The position numbers were made by a program, and so were the translations under genes. The notes under the pieces are model-generated. The model made no database searches and had not been told where the DNA came from. It worked only from the letters and a program-made list of their open reading frames with translations. A DNA stretch of 32,772 bases from Candidatus Marsarchaeota G2 archaeon ECH_B_1 (GTDB taxonomy: Archaea; Thermoproteota; Thermoprotei_A; Marsarchaeales; Marsarchaeaceae), in contig NEXG01000003.1 of the NCBI GenBank assembly GCA_003019535.1, positions 87,480 through 120,251 of the forward strand. The letters are read 5' to 3'. This document shows, in pieces, positions 1 through 8,036 of this stretch (positions are counted from its first letter, which is position 1; every line of letters starts with the position of its first letter).

Positions 1-671
1 GAAGCAACGTACTCCTCAAGCCTGAGCTTCTCGATTAGCTCGAAACCCCCACTACCCCCAAGACCAGAGTAACCGGGCGGAACGGAGACGGTAACCCTCT
101 CACCGTCTCTCAACCCAACGAACACGCTGTGGAAGGACACCCTGGGGACAACCGAGGATATCTTGGAGCCCTCCGAATTCATGTACAGCTTCTGCTCCGT
201 TGAGCAATCTATGCGTAGTAGGCGGACTGGAAAACTGAAGCCCTTAACCTCACGACTGGAGGCCGAGTCAACATCCCTAAGGAGCGAAACAACGGTTTCA
301 CTGGGAAGCTCATACAAACTCTTCGCCTGATTCACCCTCCAATTATCACTCACAGCCTCCTCCGCAGATAAAACATATTTCTCACCCCCATCACCGCTAG
401 CCTTAGCCATCTTCACCGCCATATTCACAGCCTCCACCACCGACTGCCTACTCAAGACATTTGTAGCACCGAAGCCTAGGCTCCCACCGCATATCACGCG
501 TATACCCACACCGCGAGAGTCAACAAGAACCGTGGGCTCCGTAACCCCGCTCCTCAGGGAGTAGCCCGTATAAGCGTTAAAGTGCAGCCTCACCTCGGCG
601 TACCCACACCCAAGTCTTGAGGCTTCGTCGAGCGCAGCCACGCACAGGTCCTCATCTAGCGAGTCACTCAC
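1..671 (-). CDS. tldD: TldD/PmbA-family metallopeptidase, N-terminal part (3' end outside window)
   Basis: The first 223 residues are present and the gene runs off the left edge. The N-terminus has the pattern of TldD/PmbA proteins: an A-L-D-E-A-S-R-L-G-C-G-Y-A-E-V-R helix-strand, then a G-V-G-I-R-V strand and a G-G-S-L-G-F-G-A-T-N turn at about residues 47-65. TldD and TldE/PmbA form a heterodimeric zinc peptidase acting on small or unfolded peptides. The metal-binding motif would lie beyond the window, so TldD and the inactive TldE partner cannot be told apart. The start is GTG at 671; a reading from the ATG just upstream is closed at once by a stop. A TATA-like GCTTAATTA at about 697-705 lies 25-30 bases upstream, which fits a nearly leaderless transcript. 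Confidence 0.8.
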   Translation of the reverse strand, partial: MSDSLDEDLCVAALDEASRLGCGYAEVRLHFNAYTGYSLRSGVTEPTVLVDSRGVGIRVICGGSLGFGATNVLSRQSVVEAVNMAVKMAKASGDGGEKYVLSAEEAVSDNWRVNQAKSLYELPSETVVSLLRDVDSASSREVKGFSFPVRLLRIDCSTEQKLYMNSEGSKISSVVPRVSFHSVFVGLRDGERVTVSVPPGYSGLGGSGGFELIEKLRLEEYVA

Positions 672-859
672 AGACAATCACATATAACCAACAACAAACA
701 CACATAATTAAGCATACCCACACCGCACACCACTACCAGCTCACACCCAATAGTTAGAACACCGTGGATAATGCCTCCCACCCCCAAACGCGTGGATTGG
801 TGTGTTGGGAGCACATGTGAAGAGTAAGTATACGGGTGGGAGGAGTAAGCCTCGACAAA

Positions 860-868
860 CATATATTC
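860..868 (+). promoter_or_regulatory. TATA box of the tRNA-Met gene
   Basis: CATATATTC is centred about 26 bases before the first base of the tRNA, the normal archaeal TATA-to-start distance for a tRNA transcribed from its mature 5' end. Confidence 0.6.
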
Positions 869-889
869 GCCCAGAAAATGTTGTGAGTA

Positions 890-964
890 GCCGGGGTCTC
901 CTAGCCTGGCCATGGAGCGAGGCTCATAATCTCGTCCCCGCGGGTTCAAATCCCGCCCCCGGCA
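890..964 (+). tRNA. tRNA-Met (CAT), elongator type, no intron
   Basis: The cloverleaf was folded by hand. Acceptor stem GCCGGGG pairs with CCCCGGC, with discriminator A at 964. The D arm is TCCT/TGGA with loop AGCCTGGCCA. The anticodon stem CGAGG/TCTCG carries loop CTCATAA, so the anticodon is CAT. The T arm is GCGGG-TTCAAAT-CCCGC. The CCA end is not fully encoded (CC then T). The anticodon stem lacks the three G-C pairs of initiator tRNAs and the first pair is G-C, so this is an elongator methionine tRNA. A tRNA-Ile with modified CAT is the alternative, but the GCCGGGG acceptor is typical of archaeal elongator Met. Confidence 0.93.
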
Positions 965-1100
965 CCTTCAACCCAACCTTAAGCTTTAAACCTCATAGCC
1001 ACCACGTATCTTCGCTGGGGGTACGTGTGGTCTCAAACGCCCACCCTCAACCTAAGCTACATGGGTGGGGTGCGTGTTATTTACTTAGTGAGCGAGTGGT

Positions 1101-2219
1101 TTAGGGTTTCGTGTCCGTGTTGAGAGTTTCTCTACTCTGAGTTGCACCCCTCCTATTACTGTTAATATCTTTTCTAAGGTTGATTTTGTAGACTGTTACT
1201 GGGTGTTTGGCTTTGGGGTTACAGTAGCCCTCCACCGGGCAGAGCCTCGCCGTCTTCAGTGTGTCGCAGCTTGGCGCGGTGTAGGCTGTGTGTGAGCCTA
1301 TTTCGCCGTATATATGCGCTATGTGGTAGCTTGCTATGTTCTCCTTGTAGTCGGAGGTTGTTGAGAAAGCTTTGAGTGTCTCCTCTTTGGGTGCTCCGAT
1401 CATCCTCATAAATGCCGCGAACGCGAAGCGCGCGAAGTGGGGTGGCTCGAGACCCTTCGCCATCTGAGCCATGATCTCCTTCATACATGGAGGATACTCT
1501 TCGGCTACACGGGGGAGAACCCCCTCACCACCAAGCTCCTCCCAGCTCCTCGGCACAAGCTTGGAGACCTCCGCCTCCAAGGCGTCAACCCAGCTAGGCC
1601 TCGTACGTGGACCACCGGGGCCACTCAGCCTAAGCTTCTCCTCAAGTATCTGGTTAAGCCTGCTGAAGCAGAGCTGGGACGCCACGAGCGGGGCCGACTT
1701 CCCATCCAGTATGAGTTTTCCCCTATGAATGGGTAACTCGACGAGCCTGAGGCGGCTCTCCCACATATGGGACATCCGAAGGAAGTCAGTTAGCCCCACA
1801 ACGATTTTACCATCCTCCCAAATAACGTTTGGAAGCGAGAAGTCAACTGATAACAGCTCGGATACGATACGCGGCTCCTCTGTTTTGAGTAGCTCACCCG
1901 TCCTGACGCTCAACCAGTTAAAGAGGCGTGACCCCAGCCTCATCTTCGCGTACTCTGGGAGCCTAGAGTACACTAGGAAACCCATACCCACAAGGTAGGC
2001 GACAACCTCATTCGAAGGGTTAAGATAGTCAACGGAGAACTCAACCCGCTCGGGGTCCGGGTTATCACTTGAAAACCTCTCCAACACCCGCTTCAACATT
2101 CCCTCATCAAGCGTGTAGCCATCCAAATCCTCCACGCCGAGCTCAGCTATCAGCTTCGAACCCCAATGACTATAGGGGTACCTAGCCGCAAGGTCCTCCA
2201 CACCCCTACCACCACCCAT
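1101..2219 (-). CDS. priL: DNA primase large subunit PriL (4Fe-4S)
   Basis: The large subunit of archaeal/eukaryotic primase partners with the catalytic small subunit PriS to make RNA primers. In the 372-residue form, four cysteines expected to hold a 4Fe-4S cluster are visible: C245 (P-P-C-M-K), C318, C327 and C333 (S-C-D-T-L-K-T-A-R-L-C-P-V-E-G-Y-C). Between them lies the family's H-F-A-R-F-A-F-A-A-F and Y-H-I-A-H-I-Y-G region. The N-terminal helical domain begins with A-A-R-Y-P-Y. The chosen start is ATG 2219, preceded by a strong GGGGGAGGGG ribosome site. An upstream TTG at 2282 would add 21 low-complexity Gly/Cys residues, probably untranslated. A TATA-like CTAAAATC near 2296-2305 would give a leader of about 55 bases. 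No PriS gene is in the window. Confidence 0.93.
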   Translation of the reverse strand: MGGGRGVEDLAARYPYSHWGSKLIAELGVEDLDGYTLDEGMLKRVLERFSSDNPDPERVEFSVDYLNPSNEVVAYLVGMGFLVYSRLPEYAKMRLGSRLFNWLSVRTGELLKTEEPRIVSELLSVDFSLPNVIWEDGKIVVGLTDFLRMSHMWESRLRLVELPIHRGKLILDGKSAPLVASQLCFSRLNQILEEKLRLSGPGGPRTRPSWVDALEAEVSKLVPRSWEELGGEGVLPRVAEEYPPCMKEIMAQMAKGLEPPHFARFAFAAFMRMIGAPKEETLKAFSTTSDYKENIASYHIAHIYGEIGSHTAYTAPSCDTLKTARLCPVEGYCNPKAKHPVTVYKINLRKDINSNRRGATQSRETLNTDTKP

Positions 2220-2461
2220 GCCACCCCTCCCCCCCGCGGGCTCACCAACCCAAGAACTCAGCTTCCCACACCCACAACCCAAATATCCACAGCCGAGATT
2301 TTAGCCCTTGCAAAGCAGATCTGAACCCCCAAACAGGCCGAAACCACACCCACAGAGCAGCGACCAAGCAATAAGCCCCAGCCAACGCTCATTCGTATAA
2401 CCTGTGAAAAGAGACGGGTGAAATCCAGCAGGGTTAGCCTAAAATATTTTAAAACGCGTAT

Positions 2462-2470
2462 TTTAAAAAG
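2462..2470 (+). promoter_or_regulatory. TATA box for the 2501 secreted peptidase gene
   Basis: TTTAAAAAG lies in an AT-rich stretch (2440-2485) about 35 bases before the ATG, giving a very short leader. The surroundings are GC-rich, so the box stands out. Confidence 0.5.
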
Positions 2471-2500
2471 TTTATCTTTCAAGCTTAGAATACATAGTCC

Positions 2501-3670
2501 ATGAGTAATATGGTTTGGCTTTGGGTCGCCGTGCTGACGGCCCTCACCGTGGTTGCCAGCTTACCAACAGCATATGTTGGGGCCGATGGTTCAAGTGTGA
2601 ATCAAAACATGGTCTCAAACCTTGTTGCACAGGTGGGTGTTGAGCTCAAACTGATGGGTGCCTACTCCAACACCACGATAAATGAGGTACAGTCAAACCT
2701 CCAGCTACTCATCCAGCAACCCGTGTTCCAAAGCGACCTCGAACTATACGGTTCCCAGTCGCTCACAGCTTCCGCAGGGATAACCAACGACACGCTCGGA
2801 GTCTATTTGCAGTTCGCCTACTACTCTAACTGTAGTAGTAATGTGGTGCAGTTCAATCTCCTTAACTTGTCTCAACCCCCCCAATACACACATGTAGGAC
2901 TCGCACCCCTAGAGGCCTACCTGGGAGATGGGTGTAGCAAAAGCAATCAGTCAGGGGTATCCCCGTTATCCGTGGGAGGCAACTCTTGGACGGGGAACCA
3001 GTACTATGCGGCCCAAAGTAGGCCTACGATAACCGAGGTAATAACAGATTTAAACTATCCTTTTATAAAAAATGCGAGTGATAATCAGGTGGCCGCGTGG
3101 ACTGGTGTGACCAATTATGAGGGGGCCAACCCTTCCATCCCCTGTTTTGAAACCGCGTATTTACCGCAGGCTGGATGGGTTGTTCCGGCAGACGGATTAA
3201 GCCCCCTGCCTGTCTACGAGCTTTATTACACTAATGGGTGCGGTACTTCTGGTGGACCACCCACTGTTCCGTCTCAATCGGATTTTTCGGCTATTAGTGG
3301 CGACTCCGTTGAATACGAAGTTTATGAATATTCAGGAAGCTGGTACTTCGTTTTTTACAATATTAACACGACGCAAATTCATACGTTCACCATATCTGGA
3401 TATTCGTTTAACCCGTATTATAATCCTCTTATTTTCGAGATCACTTCGTTTAGCGCTGTCCCAACCTTTACAAACCAATACTGGTATCACGCGTTCATGT
3501 TTAACTCCAATGGTTCCTATAATGTCACGGAATCGTATGAAGAAGGTTATTACTTTAGCTCTCAGGCTACGTGTAACTCCAACCCTCTCTTCGATTGGGG
3601 CTACTCACTGTCAACTATGGGTGGAGTTAAGGGATACCAGTACCTTATCTCGTATACCACGTGTGGGTGA
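2501..3670 (+). CDS. Secreted putative glutamic endopeptidase (family G1, eqolisin-like)
   Basis: The 389-residue protein has a signal peptide at about 1-28 (hydrophobic core then A-Y-V-G-A), many N-x-S/T sequons and six cysteines. Residues 160-345 can be laid on fungal eqolisins such as scytalidoglutamic peptidase. A-W-T-G-V at 199-203 matches A-W-V-G-I. L-P-Q-A-G at 221-225 matches L-Q-T-G with the catalytic Gln. V-Y-E-L-Y-Y matches W-Y-E-W-Y-P, S-G-D-S-V matches E-G-D-S-I, and N-I-N-T-T matches E-N-L-T-T. L-I-F-E at 310-313 matches the catalytic Glu. Q223 and E313 are 90 residues apart (83 in the fungal enzyme). Residues 30-160 would be a propeptide. The active site is inferred from motif order, not from a search. 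The gene overlaps the next one by 10 bases. Confidence 0.68.
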   Translation: MSNMVWLWVAVLTALTVVASLPTAYVGADGSSVNQNMVSNLVAQVGVELKLMGAYSNTTINEVQSNLQLLIQQPVFQSDLELYGSQSLTASAGITNDTLGVYLQFAYYSNCSSNVVQFNLLNLSQPPQYTHVGLAPLEAYLGDGCSKSNQSGVSPLSVGGNSWTGNQYYAAQSRPTITEVITDLNYPFIKNASDNQVAAWTGVTNYEGANPSIPCFETAYLPQAGWVVPADGLSPLPVYELYYTNGCGTSGGPPTVPSQSDFSAISGDSVEYEVYEYSGSWYFVFYNINTTQIHTFTISGYSFNPYYNPLIFEITSFSAVPTFTNQYWYHAFMFNSNGSYNVTESYEEGYYFSSQATCNSNPLFDWGYSLSTMGGVKGYQYLISYTTCG

Positions 3671-3942
3671 GTGGCTTGCATAAGTGGGTAGGAATTGTCT
3701 TGGTCATCTTACTTTTTTCAGTGTCTGTTTTTAGCCTCATTGGGGTTGTCTACTGGTTCAAACCCGGCTTGCTTTGTTCTCAGGCAACTCTTTGTCCAAA
3801 CCGTGATGCCAGTTTTGAGTGGGGCCTTTTAGCGCCGTATGTTTTAGCGGGTGTGGTGACTGGTTCCGTTTTCACGCTGCCTCTGGTCGCCTACGCTGGG
3901 ATTAGGGCTTTGAAAAGATTTAAGCGTTCGGAAACCAGATGA
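3661..3942 (+). CDS. Small two-helix membrane protein, unknown function
   Basis: 93 residues with two strongly hydrophobic stretches (about 10-32 and 57-80), a short outside loop with two cysteines between them (L-C-S-Q-A-T-L-C), and a basic tail (R-A-L-K-R-F-K-R). The GTG start overlaps the stop of the peptidase gene, and a second in-frame GTG lies at 3667, so translation is probably coupled. The loop cysteines could form a disulfide outside the cell. No family was recognised. The context suggests help in secreting, maturing or anchoring the upstream peptidase, but this is inference only. Confidence 0.7.
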   Translation: MWVSGLHKWVGIVLVILLFSVSVFSLIGVVYWFKPGLLCSQATLCPNRDASFEWGLLAPYVLAGVVTGSVFTLPLVAYAGIRALKRFKRSETR

Positions 3943-3990
3943 TGAGGTGAGGGTACACATATTTGAATTATGATGGGGGTGGTGGTTTAG

Positions 3991-4581
3991 GTGAAGAGGG
4001 ATATAGAGTATAGGGTGGAGGATTTTATGGTCGTTGTGGACGGCGACGACCAGTTACTAGAGGATGTTTGCAGGGAGCTCGCGAACACTAGTTCCCGCCT
4101 CATCCTCAAGGCTCTCTCCTCGGAGCCCAAGAGTTGTGGTGAAATAGCCAGTCAGCTTGGACTCACGGTGCAGGATGTTAACCAGAGGCTTGACCGCTTG
4201 GAGAAGATAGGCCTCGTTTGTGGGAGTGAGTCGAGTGATGGTGGGAGGGGGAGACCCCCGCGTGTGTATAGTATCAGTAGGTATGCGCTCCTACTTTTCC
4301 CAGTGGGTGTTGGTCCGAAGAAGGGGTTGTTTTCCGCGATTAAGAGGAGTGCGCGGAGGCTCTTCTTAGAGAGAGTTTTAACATCGCTGCTTGCTTCGGC
4401 GACAGCATTCTTATCCAGCGTATATCTCTTTGTGCCCCAAACCCCCAAGAACAGTCCCATATATCCCCTAGCCTCAAATAGCGGCTTAGGCTACACGGGG
4501 ACGGCTTTAATCTCCTCAATGGTTGTCAGCCTGATCGTGTACGCGGTCGTCTGGAAGACCACGGGTAAATTCACTTGGTGA
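3991..4581 (+). CDS. Membrane-bound winged-helix transcription regulator
   Basis: 196 residues. Residues 30-90 form an ArsR/PadR-like winged helix: S-C-G-E-I-A-S-Q-L-G-L-T-V-Q-D-V-N-Q-R-L-D-R-L-E is the helix-turn-helix, and G-R-G-R-P-P-R-V-Y the wing. The C-terminus carries two hydrophobic segments (about 125-147 and 168-190) joined by a loop of about 20 residues, so the DNA-binding domain would face the cytoplasm from a membrane anchor. Start GTG 3991 follows a stop codon in the same frame and a G-rich stretch. It lies between a secreted peptidase unit and a membrane-anchored surface protein and may control one or both. A one-component membrane sensor is the simplest reading. The ligand is unknown. 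Confidence 0.75.
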   Translation: MKRDIEYRVEDFMVVVDGDDQLLEDVCRELANTSSRLILKALSSEPKSCGEIASQLGLTVQDVNQRLDRLEKIGLVCGSESSDGGRGRPPRVYSISRYALLLFPVGVGPKKGLFSAIKRSARRLFLERVLTSLLASATAFLSSVYLFVPQTPKNSPIYPLASNSGLGYTGTALISSMVVSLIVYAVVWKTTGKFTW

Positions 4582-4708
4582 GGCAAATAGAGTAACACTA
4601 CGTGTTCCCTTTTCCAGCCTCAACGTGTCCCACGATGAATATACTTATTATTCAGGATGCGATGCTTAGTTACAACATATTGAGCGCCACCTTGGTTTGG
4701 AGGGGGGC

Positions 4709-5578
4709 GTGATAGCTACGGCCACAATCTTCAAGCTAGGGAAGCGTACTAGGATATTCATCGTGGTCGCCCTACTCGTTGCACTAGTGGTGGTTTTGGG
4801 TGTGCGTATCTCAGAGTATGATTTGGTTGGTGGCTGTCTTAGTCGAATCACCCTTAACACATACACTCATTTCACGTTTAATTATACGGCGGCTCTGCTG
4901 TATTACTCCTCCTTGGCGACGCCCACTGGTTTGGAGGTGGTGTATCCTGGTTCGCACACCATATACTTAGCGGACGACCAAGCTCTCGACTATTATGCAC
5001 TGCTTAAAATCTATAATGTAACGGGTAACCCGGAGGCTATTAGCCTGGCTCGGAGGATATACAGTGCATCACTCGTTTACGGTGGGTTATTCAAGTATTG
5101 GAATCCCGTGTTCGAGGTGGTTGGTAGCTACCCTAACACCACTCAGCCAATGAGTGGGGTCGATGTCACATTGGGTTACATTGATGGGTACACTGTCAGA
5201 GCCACTGTTTTCTCAGTGAATCCAGCTTTTAACTACTCGGCCTACGCGGACCAGCTCGCCTACAGGGTTCTCCTCTACCTCCACCTCGGCGAATACACTC
5301 AGGCTGAGGTGGTGTTTGGTCGTCTAACGAAGATGTGGAGTGGTGTGGGCTTCGCAGATGAGGCCTACAGTGGAGTCTACCAGACGTACAAGCTCGCTGA
5401 CTACTTAGTGGCGTGGAGGGCTCTGGAGATGCATAGACAGACGTGTTCCTTTGCTGGAAGCTACCTTGGAGTGGTTAAGAAGGCCGTGTCAATCATATCG
5501 ACTCTGCAGGCACCCTCGGGGGTGTCTGGACTGGGTATGAATCGGTTAATAATAGCTTGGTTTACGGTTCCGGTGTGA
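4709..5578 (+). CDS. Membrane-anchored extracellular helical-repeat protein, C-terminus frameshifted
   Basis: The frame as it stands gives about 289 residues: one N-terminal membrane anchor (I-F-I-V-V-A-L-L-V-A-L-V-V-V-L-G-V) and a large outside domain with sequons. Paired helices such as Y-L-A-D-D-Q-A-L-D-Y-Y-A-L-L-K-I-Y and A-Y-R-V-L-L-Y-L-H-L-G-E-Y-T-Q-A-E-V-V-F resemble alpha/alpha-toroid glycosidase-like folds. The final residues (after about 5522) do not fit the fold, while the next frame continues convincingly (see the entry at 5518). GTG 4709 directly after GGAGGGGGG is a better start than TTG 4697. No catalytic residues could be assigned. A TATA-like ATATACTTATT lies near 4637-4648. 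Confidence 0.65.
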   Translation: MIATATIFKLGKRTRIFIVVALLVALVVVLGVRISEYDLVGGCLSRITLNTYTHFTFNYTAALLYYSSLATPTGLEVVYPGSHTIYLADDQALDYYALLKIYNVTGNPEAISLARRIYSASLVYGGLFKYWNPVFEVVGSYPNTTQPMSGVDVTLGYIDGYTVRATVFSVNPAFNYSAYADQLAYRVLLYLHLGEYTQAEVVFGRLTKMWSGVGFADEAYSGVYQTYKLADYLVAWRALEMHRQTCSFAGSYLGVVKKAVSIISTLQAPSGVSGLGMNRLIIAWFTVPV

Positions 5579-5631
5579 GTCTTACAAATGGGGAGACAAC
5601 CTCCCTTTGTATATTGGCTGATAGCCTCTAA
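5518..5631 (+). other. Frameshifted C-terminal tail of the 4709 gene
   Basis: A run of five G at 5518-5522 marks the break. With one more G the sequence would read S-G-G-V-W-T-G-Y-E-S-V-N-N-S-L-V-Y-G-S-G, then a segment ending N-G-E-T-T-S-L-C-I-L-A-D-S-L and TAA at 5629-5631. Both a sequon-rich strand and the E-T-T-S-L-C-I-L-A helix are typical last elements of helical toroid proteins. The uninterrupted protein would have about 307 residues from GTG 4709. This is either a recent mutation, a phase-variable homopolymer, or a sequencing error. Confidence 0.65.
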
Positions 5632-5751
5632 GTTGGTTTACCCTCGTGTCAGGTGTGTGTTACGTCTTAGGGTGCGCTATCTTATCACGGATCCTGTGTG
5701 GCATAGGGTTTTGTACTGTCTCCACGTGGTGGCTACGCAAACCTTAAACTG

Positions 5752-6273
5752 ATGCGCTTGTTTCTGTTTTGGTTGGGTTGGTTGATTGACCAGTTAAACG
5801 CCGCCGTGGCCGTGGTGATTTCAGCCCAGAAAGAGGTGCTTCTCATTAGGCGCGCTGAGCGTGAGGATGACCCCTGGTCTGGCCAGGTAGCCTTCCCGGG
5901 CGGTAGGCTTAAGCAGGGGGAGACGCCCCTAGGCTGCGCTCTTAGGGAGTTCGAAGAGGAGGTGGGTGTCCCATCGTCGCTTCTCAGGTTCCTTTTCGAC
6001 TTGGATGTGGTCTCACCTTCAAACCAGAAGGAGTTAAAGGTTAAACCCTTCGTTTTCTCATCTACGGTGAAGTTTCAGCCGGAGCCCAACCGGGACGAGG
6101 TTGCCGATGCACGCTGGTTTCCGCTCGACAAGTTTGAGAAGAGCTCGTTCACAGTGAATGGGAGGGTTCTCGAAGCCTACCTAGTTGATGACTGGGTCGT
6201 GTGGGGGATGAGTAAGCGAATACTGGACACACTCTTTAAAACCCTGAAGGGCCTCTCAGGAGTCCAAGCCTAA
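5752..6273 (+). CDS. Nudix hydrolase, CoA-pyrophosphatase-like
   Basis: A complete Nudix box runs from G51 to V73: G-x5-E57, then R65-E66-F-x-E69-E70-x-G72-V73, the metal-binding signature that hydrolyses nucleoside diphosphates linked to another group. Just before it lies W-S-G-Q-V-A-F-P-G-G, the form typical of the NudL/NUDT7 coenzyme A diphosphatase branch, which makes CoA or a related dinucleotide a likely substrate. 173 residues fits the family. The ATG at 5752 adds a hydrophobic stretch (L-F-L-F-W-L-G-W-L) unusual for Nudix enzymes. A TATA-like CCTTAAAC at 5741-5748 would place transcription near 5770, so a TTG at 5773 or just after may be the true start. Confidence 0.85.
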   Translation: MRLFLFWLGWLIDQLNAAVAVVISAQKEVLLIRRAEREDDPWSGQVAFPGGRLKQGETPLGCALREFEEEVGVPSSLLRFLFDLDVVSPSNQKELKVKPFVFSSTVKFQPEPNRDEVADARWFPLDKFEKSSFTVNGRVLEAYLVDDWVVWGMSKRILDTLFKTLKGLSGVQA

Positions 6274-6465
6274 CGGTGTAGCCCCTCTTAGTGTTCCCTT
6301 CATCCATCATGGTCTTGGCGCACGTTACTTTTAGCCTATGGTGTCTACTAGAGTGGTTCTTCGGGTTTCTAGGTGTAAATCTAGCTGTGGTGTTTTTGGT
6401 GTTAATGCGAAAAAGTAATATCTGCATACGACGTTATCTTTAACATGTGTTTCGGGATGTTTTTT

Positions 6466-6490
6466 GGTACCCACTTCAGGCTTGGGTGCC
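6466..6490 (+). promoter_or_regulatory. Leader hairpin upstream of the AAA+ ATPase gene (gap 6274-6527)
   Basis: In the 254-base gap, GGTACCCA (6466-6473) pairs with TGGGTGCC (6483-6490) over a 9-base loop, eight pairs including one G-T. A TATA-like GTTATCTTTAA sits at about 6433-6443, so a transcript would begin near 6465, at the hairpin, with a leader of about 60 bases. The rest of the gap shows no gene or repeat. Confidence 0.35.
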
Positions 6491-6527
6491 TGCTGGCTGG
6501 GAGTGGCTGCGGCTGGTGATCGTGTAG

Positions 6528-8036
6528 TTGACTGATGTCTCCATTTCTGAGATTGAGGATATAGTGTACAGGGATGTTAGGCTGACCCAGGGCTCCGCGC
6601 CACGCTTCTATATTGGGGGCGAAGAGGTTGATATTTGGTCGGATGAGTTGAGCTTCTATCATACGCTGACCACGGTTGACTATGCGAGGCGGGCTATTAC
6701 CGAGGCTGAGAAGAATGGTTTAGACGTTTTCCCCGAGATTGTGGGTAAGCCTCTTGAGAAGGAGCTTGTCAAGAATGCGTTGTACAGTGGTTCACCCATA
6801 CTGTTTAAGGGTGACCGCGGCTTCGGCAAGACGACTTTTTCGAAAGCTGTTGCCAAGCTTTTGCCACCTAAGCTTTTAGCGGTTAAGGATTGCCGTATTC
6901 ACGATGACCCGGTTCACCCCGCTTGTTTCTCGTGTAAGTGGAAGGTGACCCACTTGGAGCGCGTGGAGCTCAGCTGGGTTCCACGAATCTGGGTGAGGAT
7001 TCCGGGTGACCCCATGCTCACCACGCGTCAGCTTATTGGGGGGGTTTCCATACAGAAGCTCAGGGAGGGGTTCGACATTGACCACCCAGAGGTTTTTATC
7101 CCTGGGAGGGCTCTTAAGGCGAATCGTGGTGTGGGCTACTTCGATGAGCTTGGCGCGATACCTTCATCTCTACAGACAATGCTCCACGAGCTCTTCGAGG
7201 AGCGTCAGGTCACCACGAGTGAGGGTGATATTATCCCCATGCATGTTGACTCTATAGAGATAGCCTCAACCAACCCGTCGAACTATCGTGGTACTTCGGC
7301 TATAAAGGAGCCCCTACTCGACAGGATGGAGGTAATAGAGGTGGGGCCGCCTGAGACGGTTGAGGAGGAAATCGAGATAGCCATGCGCAACATGTATTAT
7401 ACCCGCAGGTTCGGTAAGAGGCCGCCCATACCGGTTTGGCACCAGCGTATACTCGCCCAAATCGTTAGGAGCGGCAGGTCGAACTCTAAGGGGAAGGTTC
7501 AGTTAGCCGCTGAGCTTTCCTGTAGGGCTACCATCAAGGTCTTCGACCACGTGTACTCGAGGGTTGAGCGTAGGGGGGCGTCTGTCCCGAGGCTAATGGA
7601 TTACGGTGAGAACTACGAGATGATTAAGCTGGCGTTGAATGGGAGGGTTGAATTCGAGTTCGGCTCGCGCACAACCAAGAATGACTTTATAAACTACTTG
7701 GTTAACGAGGCGATGAAGGCTGAGTGTAAACACGTGTACGATGAGTATCTTCCACAGGATAACTTTGAGGTGTTTGTGAGGGAGCTCAAATCACTGGGCG
7801 ACAGGGTTCAGGGGGGCTGGCGGATAAGCCTCTCAGAGGAGCTTGTCACTCGGACATCTAAGCTTCCACTTGTGTCCACGGTGCTGAAGAAGATGGGTGC
7901 GCATGACTCCGAGACCAAGCTCTCAGCCTTGGAGGTTGTGCTCAACTCTCTCTCGCTTTGCTCCGATATAGTGGCGAAGATGGATCACTCGTATGTTGTG
8001 AGGGAGGCTGGTGACCATGGAGAAGCCGCCGTGTAG
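6528..8036 (+). CDS. MoxR/ChlI-like AAA+ ATPase with a Cys/His insert
   Basis: 502 residues. Walker A is G95-D-R-G-F-G-K101-T102, Walker B is G-Y-F-D206-E207, sensor 1 is A-S-T-N249-P, and the arginine finger may be R266 (L-L-D-R-M). These match the magnesium-chelatase I/MoxR clade, whose members remodel or insert cofactors in target proteins together with a VWA partner. A cluster C122-x2-H125-x4-H130-x2-C133-x2-C136 between Walker A and B could bind zinc; this position carries an insert in chelatase I proteins too. The TTG start follows a GGTGATCG site. The 3' end overlaps the VWA gene by 20-26 bases, so the two are co-translated. No chelatase H or CobN gene is nearby, so tetrapyrrole metallation is not implied. 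Confidence 0.88.
   Translation: MTDVSISEIEDIVYRDVRLTQGSAPRFYIGGEEVDIWSDELSFYHTLTTVDYARRAITEAEKNGLDVFPEIVGKPLEKELVKNALYSGSPILFKGDRGFGKTTFSKAVAKLLPPKLLAVKDCRIHDDPVHPACFSCKWKVTHLERVELSWVPRIWVRIPGDPMLTTRQLIGGVSIQKLREGFDIDHPEVFIPGRALKANRGVGYFDELGAIPSSLQTMLHELFEERQVTTSEGDIIPMHVDSIEIASTNPSNYRGTSAIKEPLLDRMEVIEVGPPETVEEEIEIAMRNMYYTRRFGKRPPIPVWHQRILAQIVRSGRSNSKGKVQLAAELSCRATIKVFDHVYSRVERRGASVPRLMDYGENYEMIKLALNGRVEFEFGSRTTKNDFINYLVNEAMKAECKHVYDEYLPQDNFEVFVRELKSLGDRVQGGWRISLSEELVTRTSKLPLVSTVLKKMGAHDSETKLSALEVVLNSLSLCSDIVAKMDHSYVVREAGDHGEAAV

Noticed and set aside
802-1104. Open frame across the tRNA-Met gene
   Set aside because: It runs through the tRNA and its promoter and has no protein-like features.
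3234-3683. 149-codon frame inside the peptidase gene
   Set aside because: The overlapping frame carries the signal peptide and ordered G1 motifs, so this is a shadow.
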